Below the pieces are notes generated by a model. It did not search any database, had not been told where the DNA came from, and saw nothing but the letters and a program-made list of their open reading frames with translations. Positions 25,583 through 39,583 of a DNA stretch of 64,000 nucleotides are shown in pieces. Numbering within the stretch: the first letter of the stretch is position 1; the number at the start of each line of letters is the position of its first letter. The stretch is from positions 1,984,001-2,048,000 of the forward strand of contig JAQFVV010000013.1 in NCBI GenBank assembly GCA_028023455.1, read 5' to 3'. This DNA comes from Epiperipatus broadwayi (Eukaryota > Onychophora > Udeonychophora > Euonychophora > Peripatidae). The position numbers and the translations under genes are program-made.

Positions 25583-27848
25583 CTAAAGAAATATTAAGCT
25601 GTCTTTTATGAAGAAAGACCAAATTCTTTTTAGAACTAACATTGAGAAAATCAACCTTTCACTCATTGTTCAAAAGTGGCTACCAAAGGTTTGATAATAT
25701 TAAACTAAATGATTGCAGAAAATATGAGAAGTTTATATTGTCATTCTCATTTCTAAAACCAATATTTGATTAGTTGATGTTAGTATTGCCTGGAAACAGC
25801 ATTTTCAAAATGATTTAAACTTAGACTCATATGTTCACATAGATTCCAACTGTGATTCATTCATTCACTGTAATATACCACAGTATAGTTGCCCAAATCG
25901 TAGTTCTGCTGACATGTTTCACAGAATTACACAATGTGACTGATAGAGGGTTTTTTCTGTGTGATCACTAGAAATAAACCCTTCTAGTATCAGAAAAAAA
26001 ATTTTAAGTGATGATTCATCTGATCATATGACATACTTCCAAGTATCTATTGCCAGCATCTTATACTCATAATATATAGTACTCACATCAAAAATCAAGG
26101 GATGTGAAATGGCAGGCAGCTCAGTTATAAATGTTTTGCTTATGCTGCTCACAATGAATTGTTTGACAAGACTATTGATATCTTCAGTGATTAATTTCAT
26201 AATAATTCTATTGTGTTTTTTTTTGTCTATATCCCTTCATAATATACATCATTCCATTTTACTAAGCATTTGTTTCTGACCATAGTTGGTTCTATCAAGT
26301 TCATTTTCCTTTCTATATTGAATACAGTTGTCAGAACTCTAAAGAAAATTAATGATCCACAGCAAATTATTAATGTTTATAGTGTATTAAATGTCTATAT
26401 ATGTTTCAATTAAAAAAAGATGGAAAAAATATTTTATTTTGAAAGCTGTTGAATTTATGTTTAATTAGCAAACAAGGGTAGCCTATTCATGTAATAATGA
26501 ATCATTGTTATTATATTATGGATTAGAATTTAAAGTGTTTATTAGAAACTTTTTATCTACTGAAACATTGCACAAGCATTTTTCCTATCAAGACTGAGTG
26601 CATTTGATTATTTTTTAATACTTATAATTTATCATTATTTTTAACTACTTTAATTAAATAATATCATCTAGTATGTACAACTAACTATACAATTTTTGTG
26701 TTACAATATAAATTGGATAATGTAAACATAAATTCTTTGTGGAAAACTTTTGAAGATATATAATCATGTCAACTATTAAAGAACAACTTTTATCTTCCTA
26801 ATACTGAAACCATAGATATGTGTTAATAATTAATAGAAAGAAAAAAAAAGCATTCATTCAAAGCTTTCAGTTGGTCAAATAGAATCATTAATATTTTCTT
26901 TCTATATCTGGATCTTATGCTTTAATCTTATCCTACAATTTTCCTGGTCTTTGGCCTTTATCAAAAGAATCTTTGAAGTAATTTGGGCTAATTCTTTCAA
27001 TTTTCATATTCTTCATAGTTTTTCACCCACCCCACTGTCCTTATACATCCAAAATCTACAGGTACATCTATTATTAAATATTTGTAAATTCTGAATCAAT
27101 CTTCCAAGTTGCTATTTGTTTTATATCCATATATAATAAGTGATTTTACATTACACACCCAAAAATCTGCAATTTTTTTTTAATCTTTTATTATATAAAC
27201 ATTTACAATGTGCTGAAAACTGATACATTCATTCTTCCTTATTTGTTGTGTTTTGAATGGCTTCTCAGCACATCTATCTTGAACAATAAAAGAACTATCA
27301 AAATAGAAAAGGCTGTCTTTTTTTTTAATTAATAACTTAGTCACCCATTTTAATTTGCATAGCATTGTTGTTAGAATTAATCACTTTATCTTTTGTTACA
27401 TTTATTTTAAAATCTCGTTTTTATATTTTATTAATCTAGCAATTAATCTGAATTGTTATAATCTCTAAACTGTTAGAGAGAATTCACAGACCCCACAGAC
27501 TTAGTTAATTATTAGTATTTAAGTGAGTTAGTAATCTGAATTTGACAATACACCCTGTCAGGTTTAGAAAAATATAGGTGGAAAATAGTAGCCCTGTGTT
27601 CTGCATGCACATATTTGACATTGTCTTTAAATAAATACATTAAAAAGCATTACAAATCATTTATAGATATACTTAAAACTTCCATTTAATCACACATGCT
27701 TCAAATACAAAAGTAAAGACATCTAAAAAAGGTAATCAGTCTTCTTTAATTGCAACCTCTCAGATATCTTCATTACTTCTAATTTAATATTTGCTTATGT
27801 TAAATTAGCATAATTTAATGTATAAGTGCTAATTGTTTAATATTTACA
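25583..27848. other. Gene-free stretch
   Basis: Slightly less AT-rich between 25.6 and 26.2 kb, which hints at an old mobile element. Neither strand gives a recognisable protein and I find no repeat ends. Confidence 0.4.
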
Positions 27849-27849
27849 T

Positions 27850-28077
27850 TTTATAGTAATTTAATATTAATAAAAAAAACAAGGATTATGAATTCATGTG
27901 AGAACCTGTGATGTGGGCCAATGGTAGAGTGTTGATTCAACCACAAATATGTCCTAGAGATCATTTATAGTAATTTAATATTAATAAAAAAAACAAGGAT
28001 TATGAATTCATGTGAGAACCTGTGATGTGGGCCAATGGTAGAGTGTTGATTCAACCACAAATATGTCCTAGAGATCA
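27850..28077. repeat. Exact 114-bp tandem duplication (two copies)
   Basis: Copies at 27850-27963 and 27964-28077 appear identical base for base. The unit includes tgtgatgtgggccaatgg and ccacaaatatgtcctagag. The ggccaatggtagagtg part vaguely recalls a pol III A box, but no B box follows. Complete identity means a recent duplication or an assembly artefact. Confidence 0.85.
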
Positions 28078-31000
28078 TTTATATGTTTTTATTCATATAT
28101 TTAATGTGTTTGTGGTGTAATAGAAGTTTTACACATATTGTATTCAAATATTGGTTTTAATAACATGAGAGTAAAAGAATTATCTGACCTTGTGAAATGC
28201 ATATTGTTCTCTCTCTAATCTGCTATAACTATTATTGAGGACTTATTCCTTATGAATAAAGAATTAGTATTTTCTACTGAAATCTTTTAGAGAAATCTTC
28301 ATACACACTAATTTAATATCTCTCTCCTCTAGAGGTTGAATGTTTATTATACATAAGTACAAAACTTCATGTATTCAGTCTTCTAAGCCTTCCCCAGATT
28401 AACAATTTTGATAGGTTAAAAATAATTCACCATTCACTTGTTACTTCTCGCATCTTTACAAAAATCCATATGTTGTTATAATTTTCACAAATATTAAATA
28501 TAAATAAAACCATTAATTTAAATATATGTTTGTATAAATTCATTTTACATGTTTTAATATTTATTTGCATTTAATGAATCAATAGTTAAATAAATATGAG
28601 TTTACTTATTAATTCCCTCTTCTTTTTGTTTCTTCATTGGAATATATTTTTAAATTTGTAAAAACTTCATATTAACTAATTTATAATTAAATTATTTATC
28701 TTTTCCACTCTTTGTTTTTTAAATTTCTTTTACTTTTCTATTTGATGATAATCAATGAAAATACAAATAGAAAGTTTTCCCGAAATTTTCATAGAATATT
28801 AATCCATTATAATACTAAAGATCTCAATATAGTATTAAAGAATAGAAAACTACTAAAAAATAACCTGAGCAAAGTTGTAGTTTATATCTTTTATCAATTT
28901 GGTTAAATTATTAAGAAAAAGGATCCATGCAGTGCTTGGAAATAGATAATTATCAATTGAAATTTATTACTGTTAACAAAAAAATCTGAAAGATTTGAAA
29001 TGAAAACTGATGTTTAAACAGCTTCAACTTTTATTAGTAGCCTTTTTGTGATTCAATATGGACTTAATGTGTGAATTTTTTAATTTGAGCCACTCACAAA
29101 CAAAAACAGAAATGTCTTTTTAGTTTATAGATTTACAGAACCCTATTGATTGTGCTATTCTTAATGTCTCACAGCTGACATATAACAATCTTTCTTAACC
29201 TTTTTGTTAAGTGACCCTTTGGGGTTAATGTTTACCATTTAGCACTCCCATTATAAAGTTATGTGCATTTTAAAACAATAATAGTTTATTTGATATATTT
29301 ATAATAAAAAATCAATATAGTTATTAATTTGATTGTGAAACATTTTTGACATGAAATTTTTTTTTTCTTTTGCAACTTAGATAAAGCTGAGTGCACTTTT
29401 AATGGTGTCCACCAGAATCATACTAATGCAAATAAAGTGAAAACTTAATAATATATTTATTTAAGTAATAAATTTCCCAAGCACATTGTCAAAACTCCAG
29501 TCAGGATTTTAATTGTGACAAATTTTTTAAAATTTAAATTTACTAGGAATTTATTTATTTTTTTAGGGTGAAATGTAGAACAATATGTATGATCACTAAT
29601 TTTACTTGATTATAATAAGGTTGTTTGTTATTATTTTGATTATTTTTAATTCAAAGAAATATATAAAATGGGGTTGTTTTTTTAAGTCTACCTCTTACAG
29701 CAACCCCATGCTGGAAATGTTGATCTACAGAATATGTTTAATGTTTTGAATGCAACCAATAATAAATTTAATTTAGTAATTAATATCCTAAAAACTTGGG
29801 TATTTTGTTGTAGAAGATATCTGGCTAAAATGGTGATTATCAATTTGAGAATATAAGTTATTTGTCTCTAATGTATAGTATTATTATACCATGAGAAGGT
29901 TTCATTGAAGATGAAAGCTGGTTCGATAAATATTAAAATATAGTTAGTAATAGTTGTTTATTACAATCTTGTTTGATTGATTACTTATTTAGAATATAGA
30001 TGAGTTTAAATATAGTGGTAATTTTTTTTGATAAGAAAATGGACTTGGATTTGAGGTGTAGCACAGTGCTTTTAACAAGTTAAATGGCAGATCATTTTAT
30101 CACAGTGGTATAATTACTTTAACTAAATTAATTATATTTTGCTAAATTTATTTTTTGGAAATGAGAGACACACATTTTCTTAACAAAATATTTTGAACAA
30201 TTTAAGGTAAAGATCCTGTAACTAATAATAAAGAGTTTGATTATACCGTTCTTCAACTGGTTAAGTCTAATACTAATGAATCTCCAGTTACAAGGGTAGA
30301 TCTTTGTAGAATTTGGCAGATATAGAGTGTTCTTTAAAAATAGGCAGAATCCATTTTTATATTATAATGATTACTTCATAAATATTATTAAGAGTTGTCA
30401 TATTGATTGCTTTCATTGAGAGGATAACTACAGCAGATATAAAATAATTATGCTAGGTATTAATGTTCTTAAAAAAGAAAAGTTTGCTGCAGAAGTTAAA
30501 AGATATGATAACAATATTTCAAATCAAACAGGTTATGATGTACGTTGGTATGTATGATTATGTTTTTTTTTTAATGTGTATGTATATTAATTTATTTACT
30601 GAGCTACTTTGTGTGTGCATATTCACACTAAATTTTAAAATATTACTTCTTAAATATGTCCTAACTATGCCACAGTAATAAAATCTGGTAGCCATGAAAA
30701 AATTAGTCTATCTCATAGAATATACAGATTTTTTTAATGCAAAATACATTGATAAGTTCATTATTAGAAGTTCTGACTATTTTAGTCCATCTCTTTATAT
30801 ATAATTATGAAATTATAAAGTTGGTTCAGTGATGACATATCTCACTCAATCGTGACTAAGAGAAAAAATATAAAAAATAGTTCAACAATATTTATGGAAA
30901 TAAGACCAATAGTATTCAAGCTACTGGAAGTATCTCATCCCCCTATAAAGGTTAACTGGAAACTGTAAAACTGAATGTGTAAAATCTTAACAATGGATTG

Positions 31001-33637
31001 CTAATTTTCAATAAATTACAGCAGTGAGGCTCAGGGAAAAAAGACAATTCAACAGTGATAATTTTTCTAAGAATACATATTTGAAATTATCATCAGAGAT
31101 AAACCAGAGCCATAGGATTGAATTATTTGCTATATATAAGCATGTGTAGTAAAAAGATAAAATGAATAAGAATTACTATTTAAAATAATTGACTTTATCA
31201 TTTTTCTATCATATTTTTAGAATTTAAGGAACTGATTTTAAATGAAAGTAGAACAACTATTACAAAAGTCAATATATTGCCAATATGCATAAAATACCTG
31301 CCCACTAAATAATTATATAGTGACGATGCATGCACATATTTAGTAGCAGATTTGAGTTAAATGTTGATTGTATTACCAAAGAGTAACATATTTTATGTAT
31401 TTGCAGGCAAAATGACTTTCTGTAAAGCTTATTTACAAATGATTTCTGTTTATGATGAAAAATGTTGGTCATATTTGATAATAATGAAAACAAACTTTCT
31501 CAAGGACATTTAGATATTTCTTTGTTGATTTTAAAGGATTGAAAAAGGGGTGTGCGCAAGTGGCTGAGACAAAATACTTTTATGCTTCTATTTTTTAGAT
31601 ACTGGTGGAATTTTAGTACAAGGGCATTACATCTCTTACATCAAGAAATAAATACTTTTTAGGTTAATATCTTACTTGGTTTACTTTTTGTAATAGTTGA
31701 GGAAATAGGATTTGGCTGGTGAATATTATCTCATTTTCTGGCCTCTGATAAAGATATATCAATAAAGACAGAATAAATAGTAGTAAAAGTGAATATTTTA
31801 AAAGAAAAATATAAATGAATGGAGTTTTAACAGTTGATATAAATTGTGTTTGAAGGACTGCATACAAAATAAAAATTAATTGGTATGTTTTAAAAGATAA
31901 AAAACTAAATATGAATGCGTTTACACGCAATACAAATATTTTATGCAGATATCTTTTTCTCTCTCTCTTTGCATATATATATATATAGAGAGAGAGCGCG
32001 TGTGTGCGCATGAATATGCATACTGAAGCATTTATCAGGCAGAGATATACAATTGTATACGTTATAGAGCTATTATTTAATTGTTTTGATAATATATATT
32101 AGAACTCTTTTCTACTCTCTCTTGACTGATTTCCAAGATCTTGATTTGAAAGGGTGTTTCTTTCAAAGCAAATCATGTGAATAATTTTCGAGTTGAAAGA
32201 GATTTTCCCCTAATGAAAACTGTCTGTACTGACTCTCATCTGGTGAGTTACATTTTCTTCTTAACAATAGCCAGAAAAGAGCAATCCATGATATTAATAT
32301 TTGTACAGGAGCTGAAATTCTTAAGAATTGGTCTTTTTTTCTTTCTCTCTCTTCTTCCAAATTTAGCATCATTGGCATTCCATTCTTTGAAGTTTATTTA
32401 ATAAAAATTACATTCCCCTCCCCTCAGCCACACTTAATAAATAAAACAGATTACAGTCACATTCAATTTGCTGTTGTATACTTCCTCATATTCTGAGATT
32501 TTTAACTGAAAAAGTTTTAGAAAATAGTGTAGTTTAATATGCATATATATGTATGTATGTGAAGTTCTCGCCCAAAACAGACATTGAGGTCTTAAAATCA
32601 AGATAAATATCCCACTACAAATTAAAATTAAATATTGATAATAACATTTGTTTAATATTCTTAGCCTTTTTTTTTACAATACTATTATTAATTAAATTTG
32701 ACCTATGGATGACTACTCCTGTTAACTTTATTTCCTTTTTCGACTTTTATGATGTAGTAAAGATCTTTGCAGTGCGTCAACATAATTTCTATTTTTCTAT
32801 CTATCTGTCTTATGTATGGAAACTTTAGTTTATAATCTACTTAAAAGGATATACTAAACTGACTCCACACATTCTCAAAACGTTGATAAAAACATCTCAA
32901 AAGGTAAAGGATCCACAATGTGCATATTCTGACTGAACTAGCAATCTTCAGTTGACCACGTGACGTCTTCATATATCTTAATTTGTTCTGTCTTTATCAT
33001 TATTAAATTACTACAAGTTAACCTAATAAATGATTAATAGTCATTATTGTGTTTATCTAAAATGGATAGTGTCAAAATTTTAAATGCAAGAAATTTGGCA
33101 ATTTATACATTAAATTTTAATAATTTAAAAGTATATCCATCCCCACCCATCCCATATAATAACAATTTTGAATCATTTTGTTATAAATTAAATCTATTAT
33201 TTATATCCACAATTGAATTTAAATATGAATGGAATTTTTTTTTTTTTCAAGTAAATGATGATTTCTAAGAAGATAAGATAAACAGCATTTAAATATTCAT
33301 TGCAGGGTTAAGCCCTCTAACAGATCTTCACCCCAGTAAAGAAACAGTGAAGGAATGTATTATTCACTAAGCTTGTCGTTTTCCAAGTGTTGAGAAAGTA
33401 TTTTTCTATTTTTAATTTATCTTATAGCTAAATACCAATTTGTCACCAAAATTTGAATGTGAGATTGGCTAATTGAAAAGGAAAATTTTAAGCTTGATTA
33501 GAACATAGAAAGAAAAATTTCAAGTTTCATCTGGTCTGGATACAAATTTAGATTATAAACTAGGTAGATGTGGATGCATACAAGAGCATCAAAGATAAGA
33601 GTTGAATACCCTATTCTTAACTAAAACATTATTGGGT
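28078..33637. other. Gene-free AT-rich stretch
   Basis: No recognisable gene. A minus-strand frame of 115 codons (31664-32011) is hydrophobic and overlaps a TA/AG microsatellite. Opposed frames at 32.16-32.40 kb cancel each other as evidence. The stretch near 29190-29720 begins with a ttcttaaccttttt-type motif that resembles hAT ends and could be a non-autonomous relic. This is unproven. Confidence 0.45.
31971..32010. repeat. Compound microsatellite (AT)n(AG)n(CG/TG)n
   Basis: An AT run, then AG repeats, then alternating cg/tg, about 40 bp in all. The alternating purine-pyrimidine part is Z-DNA-prone. Confidence 0.8.
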
Positions 33638-33650
33638 TGGTTAGAGGAAT
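33638..33650. repeat. Target-site duplication, 3' side of LINE
   Basis: tggttagaggaat, identical to 39740-39752. It lies directly against the T run that is the element's poly(A) tail on the minus strand. Confidence 0.85.
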
Positions 33651-33877
33651 TTTTTTTTTTTCAAAAAAAGAGATTTATTGAGACATTTGAAAAAAAATTT
33701 TACAGAGGTTTCAAATTATTAAAGTTCTGATTTTAAACCGGGATGCGGAACTAACAGGCGTGTGACTGTAGTTGAAGTGCGGTTGCATACATGCAGAATC
33801 AACTCTGGACCATGATTCCTTGTGTAGCCAGTCAGGGATTAGTAAGCGATCTCTGATACAAATACTCTTCAATAGTC

Positions 33878-36800
33878 CTATGAAAGTTTCAGTAACATTG
33901 GAGTTTGCTTGACCAAAAATATATTTACACCTGTATATTTACACCTGGTAAGCCAGACTGCAAAGGAGAGAAAAATGGAAATTCTTATAATTGAATAAAT
34001 GCCGGTCTTGATGGCGTTTTGGATGGAGAGAGTGTTTCTATAGTCAAAAGACACTCTTTCACTAATGAAAGATCTGAGTGGACTGAGGAAAGGACAAATG
34101 TGAAATAGGTGAGGGATGGTTTCATCCGCTGTTGAACATAATTGAGACTGTGGATTGAGGTTAGCAAAGCCTCTCATCCGTACCAGAAAGTGATTCTTCG
34201 GCAGAGAGGAGAGGTTAAGCTTCAAGAGAAAAACCAATGAATTTGGGTTCAGTATACCAATTTTTTTATTTGTATATTAACTGTTTGTTATTTAGGCCAA
34301 GAGTGTTCTGGAATGCCATAAGATTGGGATGTCTGAGTTTATAAGTCTCCCAGTACGTTTTTTTATTTCTAAAATGGGTTTTGTCAGGTTTGTCTTTTTA
34401 CACGAGTCCATAGGTCTGTCATCCATTTGCTGCCGAAGGGGTGAGGAGTGTCCGTGGGAATTACTGGTAAAGTTGCCCTCATGACCCCTAATCTTTCTGT
34501 AGGTAGAGTGTAGAAACTAATGGAGCCCAAGACCATTTAGGTCTTTGGGCATATGAGCTTTAACGATACTTATAGCGACCACTTTACCCTTCCATAGCAA
34601 CTTCGAACATAGTGAGATCATTGAAGCCTCAAAGGATTTGGTCATCTTTATTATGGGGAGATAATAACTAAGTCTGGGAAACTCTAACATATTGAGTAAG
34701 GTGGTTTTCCCAGTGAGTGACAGGGAAACTCTAGACAATGAGTTTGTGATCTTTCTGATCTTCTCAAGTATAGAGCTCTGGATCTCTTTGGACATAACCA
34801 GCCTAGACTTGGCTAAGGAAAAGCCTAAAAATTTTTGTGGTTGGAATGTGAATGTAGATGGAATTGTTAAGTCAGATTTTATGGTCCACATTGAGGATTT
34901 GTTATAATTAATGTGTAGATTTAATTTTTTTGTGTGTTATCGATGATTTGCAGAAGTAGTTGTAGATGCTTTTGATCAGGAAGAAATATTGAGACATAGT
35001 CAACATATGAGATGTGATGTACCTGGTGTTTCAACACTGGCACATAGATATCAGGCAATTTGCGCTCTATCTCAATGAGGAATGGGTTGATATATGTAAT
35101 GAAGCAAAGAGTGGCCAACAGGGATCACTGTGGGATCGACAGATGTGGTCTGATTTCATCAATTAGCCTACCATCTAGGTGATGAAGCAGGAACGAATAA
35201 GCAGGAGATTTCCAATGATGTGTATGTAGACTTCTGGGACTTGATAGTCTTGAAGTGTTTGGAGTAGGGATGATGGAATTACGAGTCGAACGCGGAAGAG
35301 AAGTCCAATTGGATTACTAAAGGTTTGGACTTTCTATATGATCAGACATGTTCTGTAATAAGCAAGAAGCATTGAACGGCATCTAGAGTGGAAGCCCTTT
35401 TCTGAGCAAATTGATATTTAGAGATATACTGATAAAGTTGATCTTGAATCAAATCTTTGATTAGGGATTCAATAGTTTTGATAAGTAAGGGAATCATAAA
35501 TATGTGGTGGAGGTTTGACAGACTGGATGGATTTTCTTGGTTTTTTTTTAAAAAGGCACCAATGCCACCAGATATAGATTGGGAACGAACTGGAAATCTC
35601 CCAAAAGAACATCAATCATCCTACGAATGATAGGTGCAGTAAATTGACTAAGGTGTAGGTGCAGTAAATTGACTAAGGTGACAGAGTACAAATCTGGGAA
35701 TTCCATGAAGTCTGGGGTGAGTGCTTTCAGGATAAGACTGCAGTTTTTGAATTATTTGCATCTCTGTGATATTATGTTGAAGATTATCACTTGAGGATTT
35801 CCAGATTTTGCCAACCGAAAAATTTTGGTTTTGCAGTTTAGTTATGAAATGTTTGTGAATTCTTGCAAGCATTTCAGGACCACTGTAGCAGTTTTGATCA
35901 ATTACTATCATAGTAGGCATAGGCCTCTTTGCAGAACCAAGTGTCCATCTAATGTAACTACAAGTCCAGTTGTGATGGTTAAATAAGAATATTTTGGATC
36001 TTTTTGTGGCAATGTATTGCGCCAGCTTCTTCTGTTTATCATGGTATTGAGTTTTGAGATCCATGATATCTTGGATACTGGTGTCTGTTTGTGTGAGAGC
36101 ACTGAGCCTAGTATTGATGGAGTCAAGGTCCTTCAACAGCTGATTGGGACCTTTTGATGTCCTAGTGTGAGCAGCGATAAGTGAGCTCAGTATTCCTACT
36201 AGTGAAGACCAAGCTTGAAGCGGAGGAAGTGTGAGAATGTGTATTTTATTTAGAAGTATACATGCCTCAGAAAAAATCCACTCTGGAGTAGCAGCTTTGT
36301 TTAGCAGTCTAATGGTACATGTGTGATTTGAGTGTAAGGATATAGAAGGGTCTAACTGTAGTGAAATTAACAGTGCCAGATGATCAGAAAAGGGTACTAT
36401 TTGAAGCTTGGCATTGAGATTATGATGTAGTTCTGGAGTGTAATAAAGGAGATCTATTAGTGATCTTTTTCAAAGTGTATAGAACGAGAAGGAGTCAGGA
36501 GGGAAAAATCCTTCTCCACACAGGAAGATTCTGTTAAGAAGGTGCAGGTATTTGATGTTAAACTGATCGTAGCTCATGTTGAAGTTTCCAAAGCAGATAG
36601 TTGTTGAGGGATCATTAGACAGTAGGAATTGATTTTGTAGATAACTGAAAGAGCTATGTTGGGGTCATTCTTGATATAGAGATATACTATGTTGATTGAG
36701 TTATTGCCAAAAATTAGATTTGCCATCAATAGTAAAGTTCTGTAATTGTTATAAGACAGGTTCTTGTTGATAAGAAATGTCACTCCAGATGAGGCAGTGG

Positions 36801-36993
36801 TAGATGGCGCATAATGAAACACACCAAATTGCTACATTAGTTCATTAATTTTGAAGTTTGGTTGAAAGTGAAGCTTCGTTTCTGAGAAGGATGCGATGTA
36901 TAGGCTAGAATGCTCTAGCCATCTCTTTACTGCAATTACTCGAGCTATGGAGTTGAGACCCCTTACATTAATACCTCCAATTTTTAAAAGCAT
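33878..36993 (-). pseudogene. LINE ORF2: endonuclease / reverse transcriptase, broken
   Basis: Starts at ATG 36993 with Ile-Asn-Val-Arg-Gly-Leu-Asn and, about 30 residues later, Ser-Glu-Thr-Lys-Leu, the first two motifs of AP-type endonucleases. Fragments then cover a linker (35648-36136) and the reverse transcriptase. Motif A reads Leu-Asp-Phe-Ser-Ser-Ala-Phe-Asp-Ser (about 35282-35320). A motif-B-like Ile-Pro-Gln segment follows near 35130. The catalytic box reads Tyr-Val-Asp-Tyr (about 34995-35007), where Tyr-x-Asp-Asp is expected, so the second aspartate is lost. The section 34517-34891 has Phe-Leu-Gly-Phe and a Leu-Leu-Trp-Lys-Gly-Lys stretch typical of the L1/Tx1 thumb. 33878-34237 holds a Cys...His-Leu-Phe-His...Cys zinc-binding segment. 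Many stops and frame changes make it non-functional. Confidence 0.85.
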
Positions 36994-37566
36994 GATTGAT
37001 ATGATAACATTATAAGTGAGCAGACTTGAGGCTATTCATTTGTATGGAAATTGTCAGTTAAGACTTGTTGTTCTTCTAAGCTGTGGGATTCTTTATTTTG
37101 GCAGTCAGCATCTTGAGGTAGTGTGGTTAGTTGCAATGTTGTGTTTGTTTTATTTGTGATGCACTGATTTGAGTTGAAGTTGGTGTCATACTGAGAATTT
37201 GTAGGGTTTGACAATTCCAGAGAAATGCTGTCTTGGTTGGATTGTGTTTCAGCTACTCTGGTTCTCTTGTGATCTTTTTTCTTCTGATGTTGGGACCTCT
37301 ATTTGTTGCATTCTGTGAGTGATTGGGTTCTGGATATGAGTCAGCTGTGGAATTGTTAGTTTCTTCAGGCTGAGAGCTTGAAGATTCATGAGTCTTTCTT
37401 TTGTTGCTGGAAGCTATTTGATCTCTCTGGGTAGTTTGGGTGGCATGTAGTTGTTTTGATAATTTGTCAGTATTTGCTGTATTCTGTAGTTGTATTTGCG
37501 CTTTTTGGTTTTATTTTCAGTTATGACTTCATGTGAGAGCTGGTGTGAACGGAGTGTTTTTGGCTG

Positions 37567-39583
37567 CTAAGTGGCAAAGCCAGTGTCTTGAATGTTCTTC
37601 ATGATCTCAGGCAAGGTTTCATGTTCATCTTGGTAAGGTATGTTCATTTGTGATTCATTTGTTGATTGCACTAAACTATTTGCTGCATTGGAAGTGATGG
37701 AGTAGGACGATTGTGGAATATTTTGAGAAGTTGGAAAGCATTTATGATTTTTTGTTTTCTTGTTGTTGCATGTTTCACAAATTTTGTTTGATTTAACTAG
37801 GTGTGTGTGATCACCACAAACAAAGCATTGGGGCTGCACACCACAGAATGAAATGTAGATGGGACATTTCCTCTCCTCCAGTGTTAAGGGAATATCAACT
37901 GGAGTGTAACCTTTGTTAAGCTTAAGGGTAAATTCAGCATTGTTTCATGGTAGCTCGAAGTCTGCCCTTTTCTCAGTTAGATATCTGATGTAGATGGGAC
38001 ATTTCCTCTCCTCCAATGTTAAGGGAATATCAACTGGAGTGTAACCTTTGTTAAGCTTAAGGGTAAATGCAGCATTGTTTCATGGTAGCTCGAAGGCTGC
38101 CCTTTTCTCAGTTAGATATCTGAAGTTAATAATTACTCCATATTTGGCTAAATGTCTTTGCAAGTCAAGTTCTGAGAAGTTAAAGTAACAGTTTTGAACA
38201 AGGCCATATGATATTCTGGGCCTATTCATCTAGATTTTAATTAAGTACGGTTGCTTGAGGTAGAGTTGATTTCTTTTGAAAAGCTCTTTTTGCATTAAGT
38301 TATGAAATTCCACTATCAGATATCTTCGGTTAGGATGATGATAAATACGTTTTATGGCATCTCCTAGTTATTGATATTTAGTAGCTCAAAGAAATCATCA
38401 ATTGGGAATGTGAAAAGGTTGCAATTATCATTAGTAGTACTGAGGATTACTGTGTTGTCACTATGATAATTTAGAAATGAATTAAAGAGTAGTGGTGTGA
38501 TTCGTGAATTGAATTCCTGACTAATTTCTTCATAGTTATTTAAAGGATATAGTGAGCTTAGTTGTTTGAGTTGGAAGTTGATCTCTTCATTAATAAGTGT
38601 GTTGTTGTCTTCCTCAACAAAATCTAGAATGTTATAATGTTCTGTTGTGTCATTTGTTATTTGATTTTGCACGTTGGTTGTTTTATTATTAAGTACTGTA
38701 GCATAACTTTTATCGTTTGTTTGCATAAACACATTCAACTTGGTTTGTGATTGAGTATGAGTTGATGTCTTTTGATATGATGCTATGTTGTTGTCAGACT
38801 GTGTGTTCTTGTTTTTATTATTCGAATTAAAACTAGAAAAATGAACAAGTTCTGAGCGATCTGTAATTCTAGAGCTCATTTGTGCTTCAAAACTTTGCTG
38901 TGATTCATATCGCTATTTTCAATGATAGATTCGGAGGCAGAAAATTCAAGGGAGCTTTCTTGTAGTGATATATGACTGTCAGATTGGTGCTGGGATGATA
39001 TTTTCTTTCTTATTTATACATTATCAAGCTCCAAATCATTATCTAAATTGGTTTTTTGACCGAAATAGGTTTTGTTGCCATGTACAGCGGCTGCATTCGG
39101 CAAAGCGCCACCTGCATTTTTAAATTTTTCCACACTGTATTTTTGTGAATGATTTTCTGTTTGGGATGAGCTATTTTTAGGATTATCATTTTGTTTTTGA
39201 CTATTTTTGTTGGTGTTTTCATGGGAAAAATTAGCCTTAGGTAGAATTTTGGGAGAAATCGTATTTTTTTCTGATTTTTTAGCATTTACGGTCAGATCAT
39301 TCTTAGTGGGTTTTTTTTAAGTAACTATCGCTACAATTTCTTGTTTACCATCTGTGGTTTCTTTCTGCTTTTGCAAGCAATTATCTGGCATTTTAGTGGT
39401 AGATAAACTAGTATGATCATTATCAAAGGGTTTGGTATAATTAATAGTGTTTTTCCCTTTTTCAGATTGAGGGCTTGGATTAAGCTTGACTAAGGCTTGC
39501 CTAACGTTAGTGTCACTGTGTGATCTGGTGATTGAGCGTGACCTGAAGTTTTTATGTTCTAGGAAATCTACACTGTTACTCAT
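37567..39583 (-). pseudogene. LINE ORF1: polar protein with zinc-knuckle-like C-terminus, broken
   Basis: Begins with Met-Ser-Asn-Ser-Val-Asp-Phe (ATG at about 39583; a slightly upstream ATG is also in frame). Fragments (39317-39607, 39043-39285, 38364-38879 and 37567-37839) are rich in Asn, Gln, Ser and Thr, as expected for a disordered nucleic-acid-binding ORF1 region. The last fragment has Cys-Phe-Val-Cys-Gly-Asp-His-Thr-His, then Cys-Glu-Thr-Cys and His-Lys-Cys, a zinc-knuckle-like array. In LINEs ORF1p coats the RNA for retrotransposition. The coding is interrupted by stops, frame changes and an internal 135-bp duplication. Confidence 0.7.
37856..38125 (-). repeat. 135-bp tandem duplication inside LINE ORF1
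   Basis: The block starting tagatgggacatttcctctc recurs at 37991, 135 bp later, with only a handful of differences (for example gtgttaagg/atgttaagg and aagtctgcc/aaggctgcc). 135 is a multiple of three, so the frame would be kept. It arose before or soon after insertion of this copy. Confidence 0.85.

Noticed and set aside
29190-29720. A hAT-derived miniature element
   Set aside because: A ttcttaacctttt-like start is present, but I could not find a matching inverted end or an 8-bp duplication. It is only mentioned as a possibility.
31664-32011. A 115-codon minus-strand frame
   Set aside because: Low-complexity hydrophobic translation overlapping a microsatellite, with no motif. Length alone is not convincing here.
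32163-32401. Opposed frames of about 70 codons on both strands
   Set aside because: The two strands are equally open and neither translation resembles a protein family, so neither is supported as a gene.
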